DNA of 5,153 nt from NCBI GenBank assembly GCA_027063295.1, contig JAMORZ010000170.1:1-5153 (forward strand), read 5' to 3'. The notes under the pieces are model-generated. The model was not told the origin of the DNA, ran no database searches, and saw nothing but the letters and a program-made list of their open reading frames with translations. Origin of the DNA: Sulfurimonas sp. (GTDB lineage Bacteria > Campylobacterota > Campylobacteria > Campylobacterales > Sulfurimonadaceae). Every line of letters starts with the position of its first letter. Positions within the stretch are counted from its first letter, which is position 1. Positions 1 through 5,153 of the stretch are shown one piece after another. The position numbers and the translations under genes were made by a program.

Positions 1-427
1 CAAGGGCATTTCCTGTACTGATAAACTTCATTCCAAAAAGTTCTTTGATATACCCATACTTTGCTGGTGCATAGATAGCACTTTGCATAGCAAGTAAAAA
101 TGTCATAAAAAAAGCTGCAAAAAAATAGCCTTGATAATAACAAAATGTGATAAGAAGAGTAATCACCACTGCAAACGCAGCAGAGTGTTTCATTATAAGA
201 TTTTTAGGGTATCTGTCTGCTAAAAAACCTGAAGGGGAGAAAATAAGGATAAATGGAAGTAAAATAAGTGCATTAACTATTGCAGTCAATACAATCTGCT
301 CACTCCCATCATAGATCTTAAAGATGGTGTTTTGTATAATTATCTTATGCCCTAAGTCTGTAAAAGCATTTAAAAAAACTACAAAGAGATAATTAACAAC
401 TCCAGCAATAGCAAAAACTTTCCTCAT
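1..427 (-). CDS. LplT/Aas-type lysophospholipid transporter, N-terminal part (cut by window edge)
   Basis: The first 142 residues of a membrane protein, reading leftward off the window. It is rich in hydrophobic helices (roughly residues 7-21, 45-66, 84-98 and 100-118). It carries an MFS motif-A-like loop, SGFLADRYPKN (66-76), and the segment IYAPAKYGYIKEL (118-130), which matches the YSPAKYGILGEL stretch of E. coli LplT. LplT-family proteins flip lysophospholipids across the inner membrane so that Aas can re-acylate them. In Campylobacterota this N-terminus (FLNAFTDLGHK, 18-28) is usually the first part of a long fusion of MFS, acyltransferase and acyl-ACP ligase domains; whether that holds here lies outside the window. 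The ATG at 427 follows the upstream gene's stop after two bases. The nearest Shine-Dalgarno-like AGAGGA (440-445) sits 12 bases away, inside that gene, so translational coupling is likely. The family is fairly certain; the fusion is inferred. Confidence 0.82.
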   Translation of the reverse strand, partial: MRKVFAIAGVVNYLFVVFLNAFTDLGHKIIIQNTIFKIYDGSEQIVLTAIVNALILLPFILIFSPSGFLADRYPKNLIMKHSAAFAVVITLLITFCYYQGYFFAAFFMTFLLAMQSAIYAPAKYGYIKELFGMKFISTGNAL

Positions 428-429
428 CC

Positions 430-1149
430 CTACAGAGTTTCCTCTTGTGCAAGAACTGTACTCCAACCCTCGTAATAACCTTGATATGGTTGTAGTAACT
501 CAAAAAGCTTGTGCACAACCTTTTTCATCTCTGAGGATGTTACTTTTTGATGATGGAGTATCGCTATGGCATTTTCAAAATCTTCATGCTCTATCTCATC
601 TTTAAATACAAATGATCGATCAAGAGTTTGAATAAACTTCTCTTTTTGTGTCGGTGTTTGAAATGAGAGATAATGCTCTACATCACGTGCTATCTCAATA
701 TCATCCCCCTCCTCTTTGAGAAGAAAAATAATCTTTTCACTTTGAATATGTGCTAATTCCTCCTCTGTTGGAAGAAGATTCTTATAGTGAAAATCCCATT
801 TACTATCTTTGACAATATGACTTTCATACTGATAAGCACTTGGAGTTAATATCTTTGAAACAAGGTTGTCATAACCTTTAGAGTCTCGTGTATAAAAATA
901 GAGCTCACTCCAACCATCAACAACTCTCATACCAACAAATTTAGCCTTCTCTTCATGCTCTAGTGCAATGATTAAAGATTCTTTTGTTTCTAAAAATTCT
1001 TCATAGCCATCTTTCGTTTCATCACTTCCATCTATCTTGATAAAAATACTCAATAACCATCCAAATCTCTGACTATATCCATAAGCATTTAAATCTACTT
1101 CTATGAGTGTACAAACTCCATCCTCTTCTCTTGTAAAAATCTCTCTCAT
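430..1149 (-). CDS. DUF695 and RraB-like two-domain protein
   Basis: A soluble 239-residue protein with no signal peptide or membrane segment. Residues about 1-123 resemble DUF695: an aromatic/hydrophobic strand FGWLLSIFIKI (29-39), a central strand with W80 and YFYTRD (84-89), and a closing WDFHY (118-122). Residues about 127-233 resemble RraB, the E. coli regulator of RNase E: a helix followed by an acidic turn KEEGDD (145-150), then VEHYLSF (157-163, compare IEHHLS in RraB), and a closing helix ending in YEGWST (226-231, compare YDGWGT). Such DUF695 plus DUF1260/RraB fusions exist as an uncharacterised family. No catalytic residues are evident and the function is unknown. RNase E is generally absent from Campylobacterota, so an RNase E inhibitor role is doubtful. 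The ATG at 1149 has a weak GAGAAG (1152-1157) before it. The gene is probably first in an operon with the Aas/LplT gene. Confidence 0.8.
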   Translation of the reverse strand: MREIFTREEDGVCTLIEVDLNAYGYSQRFGWLLSIFIKIDGSDETKDGYEEFLETKESLIIALEHEEKAKFVGMRVVDGWSELYFYTRDSKGYDNLVSKILTPSAYQYESHIVKDSKWDFHYKNLLPTEEELAHIQSEKIIFLLKEEGDDIEIARDVEHYLSFQTPTQKEKFIQTLDRSFVFKDEIEHEDFENAIAILHHQKVTSSEMKKVVHKLFELLQPYQGYYEGWSTVLAQEETL

Positions 1150-1180
1150 AACTTCTCAATCTTTCTTTTTTAATATCTTC

Positions 1181-1186
1181 ATTATA
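1181..1186 (-). promoter_or_regulatory. Candidate -10 box for the DUF695/RraB-Aas operon
   Basis: A perfect TATAAT on the minus strand, preceded by TTTTAGA. The expected start of transcription is near 1174, giving a leader of about 25 bases before the ATG at 1149. There is no recognisable -35 hexamer, as is usual in Campylobacterota, where AT-rich upstream DNA replaces it. Seen by eye only. Confidence 0.5.
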
Positions 1187-1212
1187 TCTAAAATTCACTT
1201 TTAATTTTATTG

Positions 1213-1221
1213 TGATACAAT
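1213..1221 (+). promoter_or_regulatory. Candidate extended -10 (TGATACAAT) for the LpxR-family gene
   Basis: TGATACAAT matches the extended -10 consensus TGnTATAAT at all but one position and lies in AT-rich DNA. Transcription would begin near 1228, about 18 bases before the GTG start. A near-identical 18-base context occurs upstream of cmoB on the minus strand (4731-4748). Confidence 0.5.
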
Positions 1222-1234
1222 AATTTTTCAATAT

Positions 1235-1241
1235 AAGGAAG
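1235..1241 (+). promoter_or_regulatory. Ribosome binding site that fixes the GTG start
   Basis: AAGGAAG is the strongest Shine-Dalgarno in this intergenic region, with AGGA six bases before GTG at 1246. That GTG opens directly onto a signal peptide (MKFIFIFFLT), so the GTG start is preferred. Confidence 0.7.
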
Positions 1242-1245
1242 CTCT

Positions 1246-2223
1246 GTGAAATTTATTTTTATCTTTTTTCTCACACTCTCAATACTCTTAGCAAAAACAT
1301 CTACACCTTGGCAGTTTCAACAATTTGATCTCTATTTTGAAAATGATCTTTTTTCCCAAACTGATGGCCAATACTCATCAGGCGAAAAATTTTCTTTTTT
1401 ATACTCTGTCGATCAAAATGACGTACCATTTTATGATCTTTTTTTATACAATGATAAACTAAGTGATGCTTATATAAACTTTGCTCTTGTCAACCAAATC
1501 TTTACCCCTTATGATATCTCTGCACAAGAATTAATCGTTGATGACAGACCTTATGCAGGGTGGACTTTTTTTGAGATGGGATTTCATAAAAGTACATCAG
1601 ATACACTACAATCTTTTTATATCCAAATTGGAGCAATAGGTCCAAATTCTGAAGCTGAAAATATCCAAAAATTTGTACATAAATTTACAGGTTCAGAACT
1701 TCCTCAAGGGTGGGATAACCAACTTAAAAATGAACTAGGTATCAACCTTAGATATGTACACAACTGGCGTTTTGCAAAAAAGTTCTCAGGTGTTGATACT
1801 GTTGTGATTCCTTATACAGAGCTTGATATGGGAAATATCTCTTTACAAGCTCTTGGAGGCATTAGTGCTAGAATAGGCTGGAATCTTCCTCAAGATTTTG
1901 GGATGAGTACCATCTCAACTGGGAGTGAAACAGGTATTAACACTTACAATAATACAAACAAACTTTATGATGATTGGAGTTTTGCCTTTAGCTTCAACGT
2001 AAGTGGCAGCGGTATTGCTCGTGATATTTTTCTAGATGGTAATACATTTCGTGATAGCCATTCTGTAGAAAAAAACTATTTTGTTGCTAGTGCAGGTGCA
2101 GGATTTACATCACGTTATAAACACTTTGTTTTGGATTATTACTACCAAAAGCACACCAAACACTACCATGCGGAAAAGATCAAACATGGCTATGGGAGTG
2201 TCATACTTTCCATAGTTTACTAG
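1246..2223 (+). CDS. LpxR-family lipid A 3'-O-deacylase (outer membrane)
   Basis: A 325-residue protein with a signal peptide (hydrophobic residues 3-15, likely cleavage after LLA at 14-16) and alternating-polarity beta strands ending in a C-terminal aromatic (LSIVY), as expected of an outer-membrane barrel. Family motifs are intact: FENDLFS (31-37, N33 and D34 matching N9-D10 of Salmonella LpxR), DDRPYAGW (99-106), IGP (131-133), and H145 with E151 at the same six-residue spacing as Salmonella His122 and Glu128, followed by GWDNQLKNE (155-163). The known activity is calcium-dependent removal of the 3'-acyloxyacyl chain of lipid A, which alters surface charge and immune recognition. The Salmonella and Helicobacter enzymes are the characterised ones; the exact chain removed here cannot be read from sequence. 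The gene starts with GTG, is divergent from the DUF695/RraB-Aas pair, and overlaps the ribBA stop codon tail to tail. Confidence 0.88.
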   Translation: MKFIFIFFLTLSILLAKTSTPWQFQQFDLYFENDLFSQTDGQYSSGEKFSFLYSVDQNDVPFYDLFLYNDKLSDAYINFALVNQIFTPYDISAQELIVDDRPYAGWTFFEMGFHKSTSDTLQSFYIQIGAIGPNSEAENIQKFVHKFTGSELPQGWDNQLKNELGINLRYVHNWRFAKKFSGVDTVVIPYTELDMGNISLQALGGISARIGWNLPQDFGMSTISTGSETGINTYNNTNKLYDDWSFAFSFNVSGSGIARDIFLDGNTFRDSHSVEKNYFVASAGAGFTSRYKHFVLDYYYQKHTKHYHAEKIKHGYGSVILSIVY

Positions 2224-3248
2224 AGTTCGATCACCTCATTCACCTCTAGTCCAAATCCACTCAAACCAACAAGGTCAAACTGCTTTGTGGATGTTAGAAG
2301 ATTCATCTTCTCAACACAAAAATGTTTAATAATCTGAGCACCAATCCCAAACTCTTTTGGTGCTGAATTATCTTGATGTTGTGTTTTATTGATAAACACA
2401 AGTAAACCGTTATGCTCTTTTAGATACTCTATTGAGCTAATGAGGTTTTTATATTTTTTTTGATTTAAAAGCAACTCTTGATCTGGCATCACATTATGAA
2501 CACGTACATTTGTCACTTCATCAACACTACCAAAAGAGATAGCTGTATGTTCTACCCCATCATGATCTTCAAATCTATGCTGTTTTACATCCATATCGAA
2601 AAAACTGATCTCACTTACATCTATCTCTTTGATCAATCTTTCATTTGCAAGACGATACTCAACGATATCAGAGATAAATACTGTTTTTAGATTATGCTTT
2701 TGTGCAAAAATATCCAAATCATCTCTTCGTGCCATTGTTCCATCATCTTTGATGATTTCACAGATAACACCCGCTTCACTCAATCCAGCAAGACGACAAA
2801 GATCAACACTCCCTTCCGTATGCCCTGTACGAATGAGTGTTCCACCATCTTTTGCGATGAGTGGGAAAATATGACCAGGTTTTACAAGCTCATCAGCATG
2901 AGATATAGGATTTGCCAAGATTTTAATAGTATCATCTCTCTCTTTTGCAGAGATACCAGTGAGTGCATCCTTAGCATCAACAGAAACAGTAAATGCAGTT
3001 TCATACGAGGAAGTGTTTGAGCTTACCATTGGATTTAGCTCAAGCCTATTTGCAGTTTGCTTCGAGAGTGCAACACAAATAAGTCCCCTTGCATGCGTTG
3101 CCATAAAGTTTACATGATCAGGAGTAGAAAATGCAGCAGCATAAACCAAATCCCCTTCATTTTCCCTATCTTCATCATCTATCATGATGACCATATTGCC
3201 TTTTTTGATCTCTTCTATGGCTTCTAAAACTCGTTGAATAGGCTTCAT
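2220..3248 (-). CDS. ribBA: RibBA: DHBP synthase with degenerate GTP cyclohydrolase II-like domain
   Basis: Residues 1 to about 205 are a full 3,4-dihydroxy-2-butanone-4-phosphate synthase (RibB), which converts ribulose 5-phosphate to the four-carbon riboflavin precursor plus formate. It has the acidic metal/substrate loop DDEDRENEGDL (24-34), THARG (51-55), GISAKERDDTI (98-108), GHIFPL (125-130) and RTGHTEGSVDLCRLAGL (140-156). Residues about 213-342 align with GTP cyclohydrolase II (VRVH 248-251, GIGAQII 301-307, VGLSGFGLEV 327-336). However, they lack the three zinc-binding cysteines (C-x10-C-x-C), the HRQEGRxIGL segment and the usual length (about 130 residues against nearly 200). This half is therefore probably not a cyclohydrolase, and a separate ribA is expected elsewhere; Helicobacter shows a similar arrangement. 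The ATG at 3248 is preceded by AAGAGAG. The gene follows the hot-dog gene after 64 bases and has its own candidate promoter. No FMN riboswitch could fit there. Confidence 0.93.
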   Translation of the reverse strand: MKPIQRVLEAIEEIKKGNMVIMIDDEDRENEGDLVYAAAFSTPDHVNFMATHARGLICVALSKQTANRLELNPMVSSNTSSYETAFTVSVDAKDALTGISAKERDDTIKILANPISHADELVKPGHIFPLIAKDGGTLIRTGHTEGSVDLCRLAGLSEAGVICEIIKDDGTMARRDDLDIFAQKHNLKTVFISDIVEYRLANERLIKEIDVSEISFFDMDVKQHRFEDHDGVEHTAISFGSVDEVTNVRVHNVMPDQELLLNQKKYKNLISSIEYLKEHNGLLVFINKTQHQDNSAPKEFGIGAQIIKHFCVEKMNLLTSTKQFDLVGLSGFGLEVNEVIEL

Positions 3249-3251
3249 AAA

Positions 3252-3258
3252 CTCTCTT
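3252..3258 (-). promoter_or_regulatory. Ribosome binding site of ribBA
   Basis: AAGAGAG on the minus strand, three bases before the ATG at 3248. It is purine-rich but close to the start, so only moderately convincing. Confidence 0.4.
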
Positions 3259-3275
3259 TTATTTTTTTAAAAAAG

Positions 3276-3281
3276 ATTATA
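3276..3281 (-). promoter_or_regulatory. Candidate -10 box for ribBA
   Basis: A perfect TATAAT on the minus strand within the 64-base gap between the hot-dog gene and ribBA, about 27 bases before the start codon. A TTGACC at 3303-3308 looks like a -35 but is 21 bases away, beyond normal spacing. The site would let ribBA be transcribed independently of cmoB and the hot-dog gene. Confidence 0.45.
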
Positions 3282-3312
3282 TTCTATGTTTCATTAAAGT
3301 GAGGTCAAACTT

Positions 3313-3813
3313 CTAATCTAATGAACCTTCTCTTTCATCTATATCTGCATCATCAAGGAGTTTCAATTTTAAAACATGCTTTTCGGTAATAACTGTTTTA
3401 AACTCCCCTTCAAACACTTTGATATCTAAAACATACGCTTCTACATGCACATTACGTTTTTTCCCCTCTTTATGACGAACACGGGCAATAAAATTCACCT
3501 CATCGTGAAACTTTACCGGAGAGAGAAACTGACAATCGCTTCCAACTAAAACTACATTTCTTTCATTGACTGCAAGCATCGCAGCATAATCTGCAGCTGA
3601 GAAGATAAATCCACCATGAATCAGCCCAATATCATCTGCAACCATCTCTGGTATAGTTGTCAAACGCAACTCCACATAGCCATGTTCAATCTTAATCACC
3701 TCACCATTGAGATCTTGATTGATTCGCTCATGAGTTTTGATAATAACCTGTTCCTCTTCACGATAATCATTTAACTCTAATTCATCTTCATTTGTCTGCT
3801 CTTGTGGTATCAT
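3313..3813 (-). CDS. Hot-dog fold (PaaI-like) thioesterase-family protein, Cj0977-like
   Basis: A soluble 166-residue protein. The core carries the PaaI/hot-dog signature HGGFIFSAADYA (66-77), with D75 at the usual acidic position on the central helix, followed by FLSPVKFHDEV (97-107) and GKKRNVHVEAYVLD (117-130), as in acyl-CoA thioesterases. An acidic N-terminal extension (about 1-30) and an acidic tail (154-166) flank the core. Position directly after cmoB matches Campylobacter jejuni Cj0976 (cmoB) and Cj0977, a hot-dog protein reported as sigma-28-controlled and needed for virulence. From memory, that protein binds acyl-CoA-like ligands rather than being a proven enzyme, so activity here is uncertain. 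Its ATG overlaps the cmoB TAA in TAATG, and an AAAGGAT Shine-Dalgarno lies within the end of cmoB. The two are almost certainly co-translated. I see no convincing sigma-28 promoter upstream. Confidence 0.82.
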   Translation of the reverse strand: MIPQEQTNEDELELNDYREEEQVIIKTHERINQDLNGEVIKIEHGYVELRLTTIPEMVADDIGLIHGGFIFSAADYAAMLAVNERNVVLVGSDCQFLSPVKFHDEVNFIARVRHKEGKKRNVHVEAYVLDIKVFEGEFKTVITEKHVLKLKLLDDADIDEREGSLD

Positions 3814-4706
3814 TATTTTTTATCCTTTATCAGTCGCACATAAACTCTTTGTGGAGCTGGGTAGCCCTCTATAGTTTTAGTAGTATCCTCTGGATCTAAA
3901 AAGTCCTCTAAAGACTGCCCCTCGATCCACTCTGTTTTTCTTTGCTCACCCTCATCAGTCACCATAGTTTCTAGTATCTCAAACTCACAAAATCCTGCTC
4001 GCAAACACCAGTGTTTGAGTGCTTTTATGGTTGGAACGAAGTATATATTTGGTATCTTTGAGTAGCTTGATTCTGGACAGAGTGCCATCTCCTCTTCCCC
4101 ATCTATATAGAAAGTATCAAGTATCACTTCCCCTTGTTTATCAAGCCCTTTGTAGAGCTGTTTGAGCATCGCTACTGGATCACTTCTATGATAAAGCACT
4201 CCCAAACAAAAGATAGTATCAAACTTCTCTTCATAAAACTCAACATGCTCAACACCCAAAAGCTCATAAACAATATCACTCTTTACAAAATGGTTGATAA
4301 AATCAAACTGTGTTTTATAAAGTGGTGAAGGATCAAACCCCACAAGAAGCTTTGGTTCATCTTCTAACATACGAAACATATAATAACCGTTGTTGCACCC
4401 TATATCGGCAACTCGTTTATCTTTTAAATCAAAATGTTTTCGAAGCAGATTGTATTTGACATTGCTTCGCCACTCACTATCTATGTATGTCTTGCCTATC
4501 TCAAAAGGACCTTTTCTCCATGGCATAAGCATTTTGGCAGTTTTATAAACCATTTGTTCATCAAGATCACCCTCTATTTTAACAACATCCCCACATACAA
4601 CCTTGCACTCTACATCTTTTAGTTTTTCAAGTGCCTCACGAAGTGGTGCTATGTTTTTCCATGTCATCCATTTTTGTCGCTCTTTTCTTATATCTTCTAA
4701 CTTCAT
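3813..4706 (-). CDS. cmoB: tRNA U34 carboxymethyltransferase CmoB
   Basis: A 297-residue class I methyltransferase-fold enzyme (E. coli CmoB has 323 residues). It moves the carboxymethyl group of carboxy-SAM, made by CmoA, onto 5-hydroxyuridine at wobble position 34 of certain tRNAs, giving cmo5U and wider codon reading. Diagnostic motifs are LMPWRKGPF (60-68), EWRSNVKY (78-85), the SAM-binding loop DIGCNNGYY (101-109), GFDPS (123-127), LGVLYHRSDP (168-177) and C-terminal GYPAPQR (281-287). K64, Y172 and R287 fall where E. coli K91, Y200 and R315 bind the carboxyl group of the cofactor; this is motif-based matching. The N-terminal DIRKERQKW is also typical. No cmoA is in the window and it is expected elsewhere. 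The ATG at 4706 has no clear Shine-Dalgarno. cmoB heads the run cmoB, hot-dog, ribBA and overlaps the hot-dog start by one base. Confidence 0.95.
   Translation of the reverse strand: MKLEDIRKERQKWMTWKNIAPLREALEKLKDVECKVVCGDVVKIEGDLDEQMVYKTAKMLMPWRKGPFEIGKTYIDSEWRSNVKYNLLRKHFDLKDKRVADIGCNNGYYMFRMLEDEPKLLVGFDPSPLYKTQFDFINHFVKSDIVYELLGVEHVEFYEEKFDTIFCLGVLYHRSDPVAMLKQLYKGLDKQGEVILDTFYIDGEEEMALCPESSYSKIPNIYFVPTIKALKHWCLRAGFCEFEILETMVTDEGEQRKTEWIEGQSLEDFLDPEDTTKTIEGYPAPQRVYVRLIKDKK
3822..3828 (-). promoter_or_regulatory. Ribosome binding site of the hot-dog gene, inside the cmoB 3' end
   Basis: AAAGGAT on the minus strand, nine bases between AAGGA and the ATG at 3813. It lies within the last codons of cmoB, so ribosomes finishing cmoB can load directly onto the next gene. 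Confidence 0.6.
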
Positions 4707-4729
4707 TTTATACTTTATCTAAATTTTAC

Positions 4730-4735
4730 TATAAT
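4730..4735 (+). promoter_or_regulatory. Candidate -10 box for the cation exporter gene
   Basis: A perfect TATAAT on the plus strand, with transcription expected to begin near 4742, about 20 bases before the ATG at 4763. No clear -35 is visible; the upstream DNA is the start of cmoB. Confidence 0.45.
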
Positions 4736-4742
4736 TGTATCA
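4734..4742 (-). promoter_or_regulatory. Candidate extended -10 (TGATACAAT) for cmoB
   Basis: On the minus strand TGATACAAT is identical to the element before the LpxR-family gene. Transcription would start near 4727, leaving a leader of about 20 bases. It overlaps by two bases (4734-4735) the plus-strand TATAAT of the divergent metal exporter gene. Confidence 0.45.
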
Positions 4743-4751
4743 AAATAACTT

Positions 4752-4756
4752 GAGGA
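4752..4756 (+). promoter_or_regulatory. Ribosome binding site deciding the exporter start
   Basis: GAGGA lies six bases before the ATG at 4763. A second in-frame ATG at 4757 directly abuts GAGGA and is too close to be used, so 4763 is preferred. Confidence 0.65.
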
Positions 4757-4762
4757 ATGTTT

Positions 4763-5153
4763 ATGCGTTTAGAGAAAAAAGCAACGGTTGTCTCCACATC
4801 GGTTGCTGCAGTATTGGTTTTACTTAAGATGACAGTTGGAATACTGAGTGGAAGTATTGCTGTTTTGGCATCTGCAATAGATAGTTTTTTAGATCTTACA
4901 GTTTCACTTTTTAACTACTTTGCACTCAACTCTTCAGAGAAAGATCCAGATGATCAGTTTCACTTTGGACGAAGCAAGATAGAACCACTTGCAGCTGTCA
5001 TTGAAGGGGTAGTTATCTCCCTTTCAGCCCTTTTTATACTTTATGAAGCACTCTTAAAGATTGTCCATCCTCGTGAGATGAGCTACATGACTGAGAGTGT
5101 TGGGGTGATGGTAGCTTCTTTTGTTATCACTGCATTTTTGGTTGCATTTTACT
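4763..5153 (+). CDS. Cation diffusion facilitator (FieF-like) metal exporter, N-terminal part
   Basis: The first 130 residues of a CDF-family protein, cut by the right edge. CDF proteins are inner-membrane dimers that export Zn2+, Fe2+, Mn2+ or related ions in exchange for protons. Visible features are TM1 (about 13-30), the SGSIAVLASAIDSFLD segment (29-44) with the metal-site aspartates D40 and D44 in a DxxxD pattern on TM2, the cytoplasmic-loop motif FHFGRSKIEPLAA (66-78, family consensus HPFGHGKxE), TM3 (about 77-97) and the start of TM4 (about 112 onward). Compared with E. coli FieF, the loop metal-site histidines H71 and H75 appear as F66 and R70, so that secondary site is probably missing. 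Metal specificity cannot be assigned, because the second half of the transport site (TM5) and the C-terminal domain lie outside the window. It is divergent from cmoB. Confidence 0.88.
   Translation, partial: MRLEKKATVVSTSVAAVLVLLKMTVGILSGSIAVLASAIDSFLDLTVSLFNYFALNSSEKDPDDQFHFGRSKIEPLAAVIEGVVISLSALFILYEALLKIVHPREMSYMTESVGVMVASFVITAFLVAFY

Noticed and set aside
2219..2250. A 7-base inverted repeat (ACTAGAG and CTCTAGT, 18-base loop) at the convergent stops, a possible bidirectional terminator.
   Set aside because: The stem is short, the loop is long and no T-run follows on either strand; it is easily produced by chance and lies largely in ribBA coding sequence.
2478..3020. Several open frames of 70-110 codons on the plus strand, antisense to ribBA.
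   Set aside because: They overlap a fully conserved ribBA, have no ribosome sites or recognisable domains, and are expected shadows of the coding strand.
3262..3274. A T7A6 self-complementary stretch before ribBA, as a terminator of the upstream genes.
   Set aside because: It has no GC stem and cannot form a stable hairpin; more likely AT-rich promoter or leader DNA.
3249..3312. An FMN riboswitch upstream of ribBA.
   Set aside because: The gap is only 64 AT-rich bases, too short for the FMN aptamer and without its conserved elements.
3822..3870. A possible sigma-28 promoter before the hot-dog gene (ACTGATAA resembling GCCGATAA, with CAAAGAGT upstream).
   Set aside because: The -35 like part and spacing do not fit (about 9 bases instead of 11), and the -10 has mismatches; too weak to call.
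4134..4622. Two short plus-strand open frames of 62-64 codons, antisense to cmoB.
   Set aside because: They lie within well-conserved CmoB coding sequence with no independent coding evidence.

Overview
The window looks like chromosomal DNA of a Campylobacterota (Epsilonproteobacteria) member, most likely a free-living Sulfurimonas/Sulfuricurvum-type bacterium. The evidence is the strong AT bias, the pairing of cmoB with a Cj0977-like hot-dog protein, a RibBA whose GTP cyclohydrolase half has decayed (as in Helicobacter), and TATAAT-type promoters without a clear -35. The genus assignment is an inference from family resemblance; no search was run.

Layout. Positions 1-427 (minus) hold the N-terminal part of an LplT/Aas-type lysophospholipid transporter that continues beyond the left edge. 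Just upstream of it, with a 2-base gap, lies 430-1149 (minus), a DUF695 plus RraB-like two-domain protein. A 96-base divergent promoter region separates this pair from 1246-2223 (plus), an LpxR-family outer-membrane lipid A 3'-O-deacylase with a GTG start. That gene runs tail to tail into 2220-3248 (minus), ribBA, and the two stop codons share the tetranucleotide CTAG. Upstream of ribBA on the same strand are a hot-dog thioesterase-fold protein (3313-3813) and cmoB (3813-4706), whose stop and start overlap as TAATG. A 56-base divergent region with overlapping -10 boxes then leads to a cation diffusion facilitator metal exporter (4763 onward, plus), cut by the right edge.

How the genes fit together. 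The left part has an envelope-lipid theme: a lysophospholipid flippase/acyltransferase and a lipid A deacylase transcribed away from each other. The middle and right genes are housekeeping: riboflavin synthesis, tRNA wobble-uridine modification, an acyl-thioester-binding fold linked to motility and virulence in Campylobacter, and divalent metal efflux. All seven genes are explained and no intergenic gap exceeds 100 bases. I see no mobile element, CRISPR array, RNA gene or convincing new system. The most interesting items are the RraB-like domain in a phylum without RNase E, the degenerate RibA half, and the very compact gene junctions.
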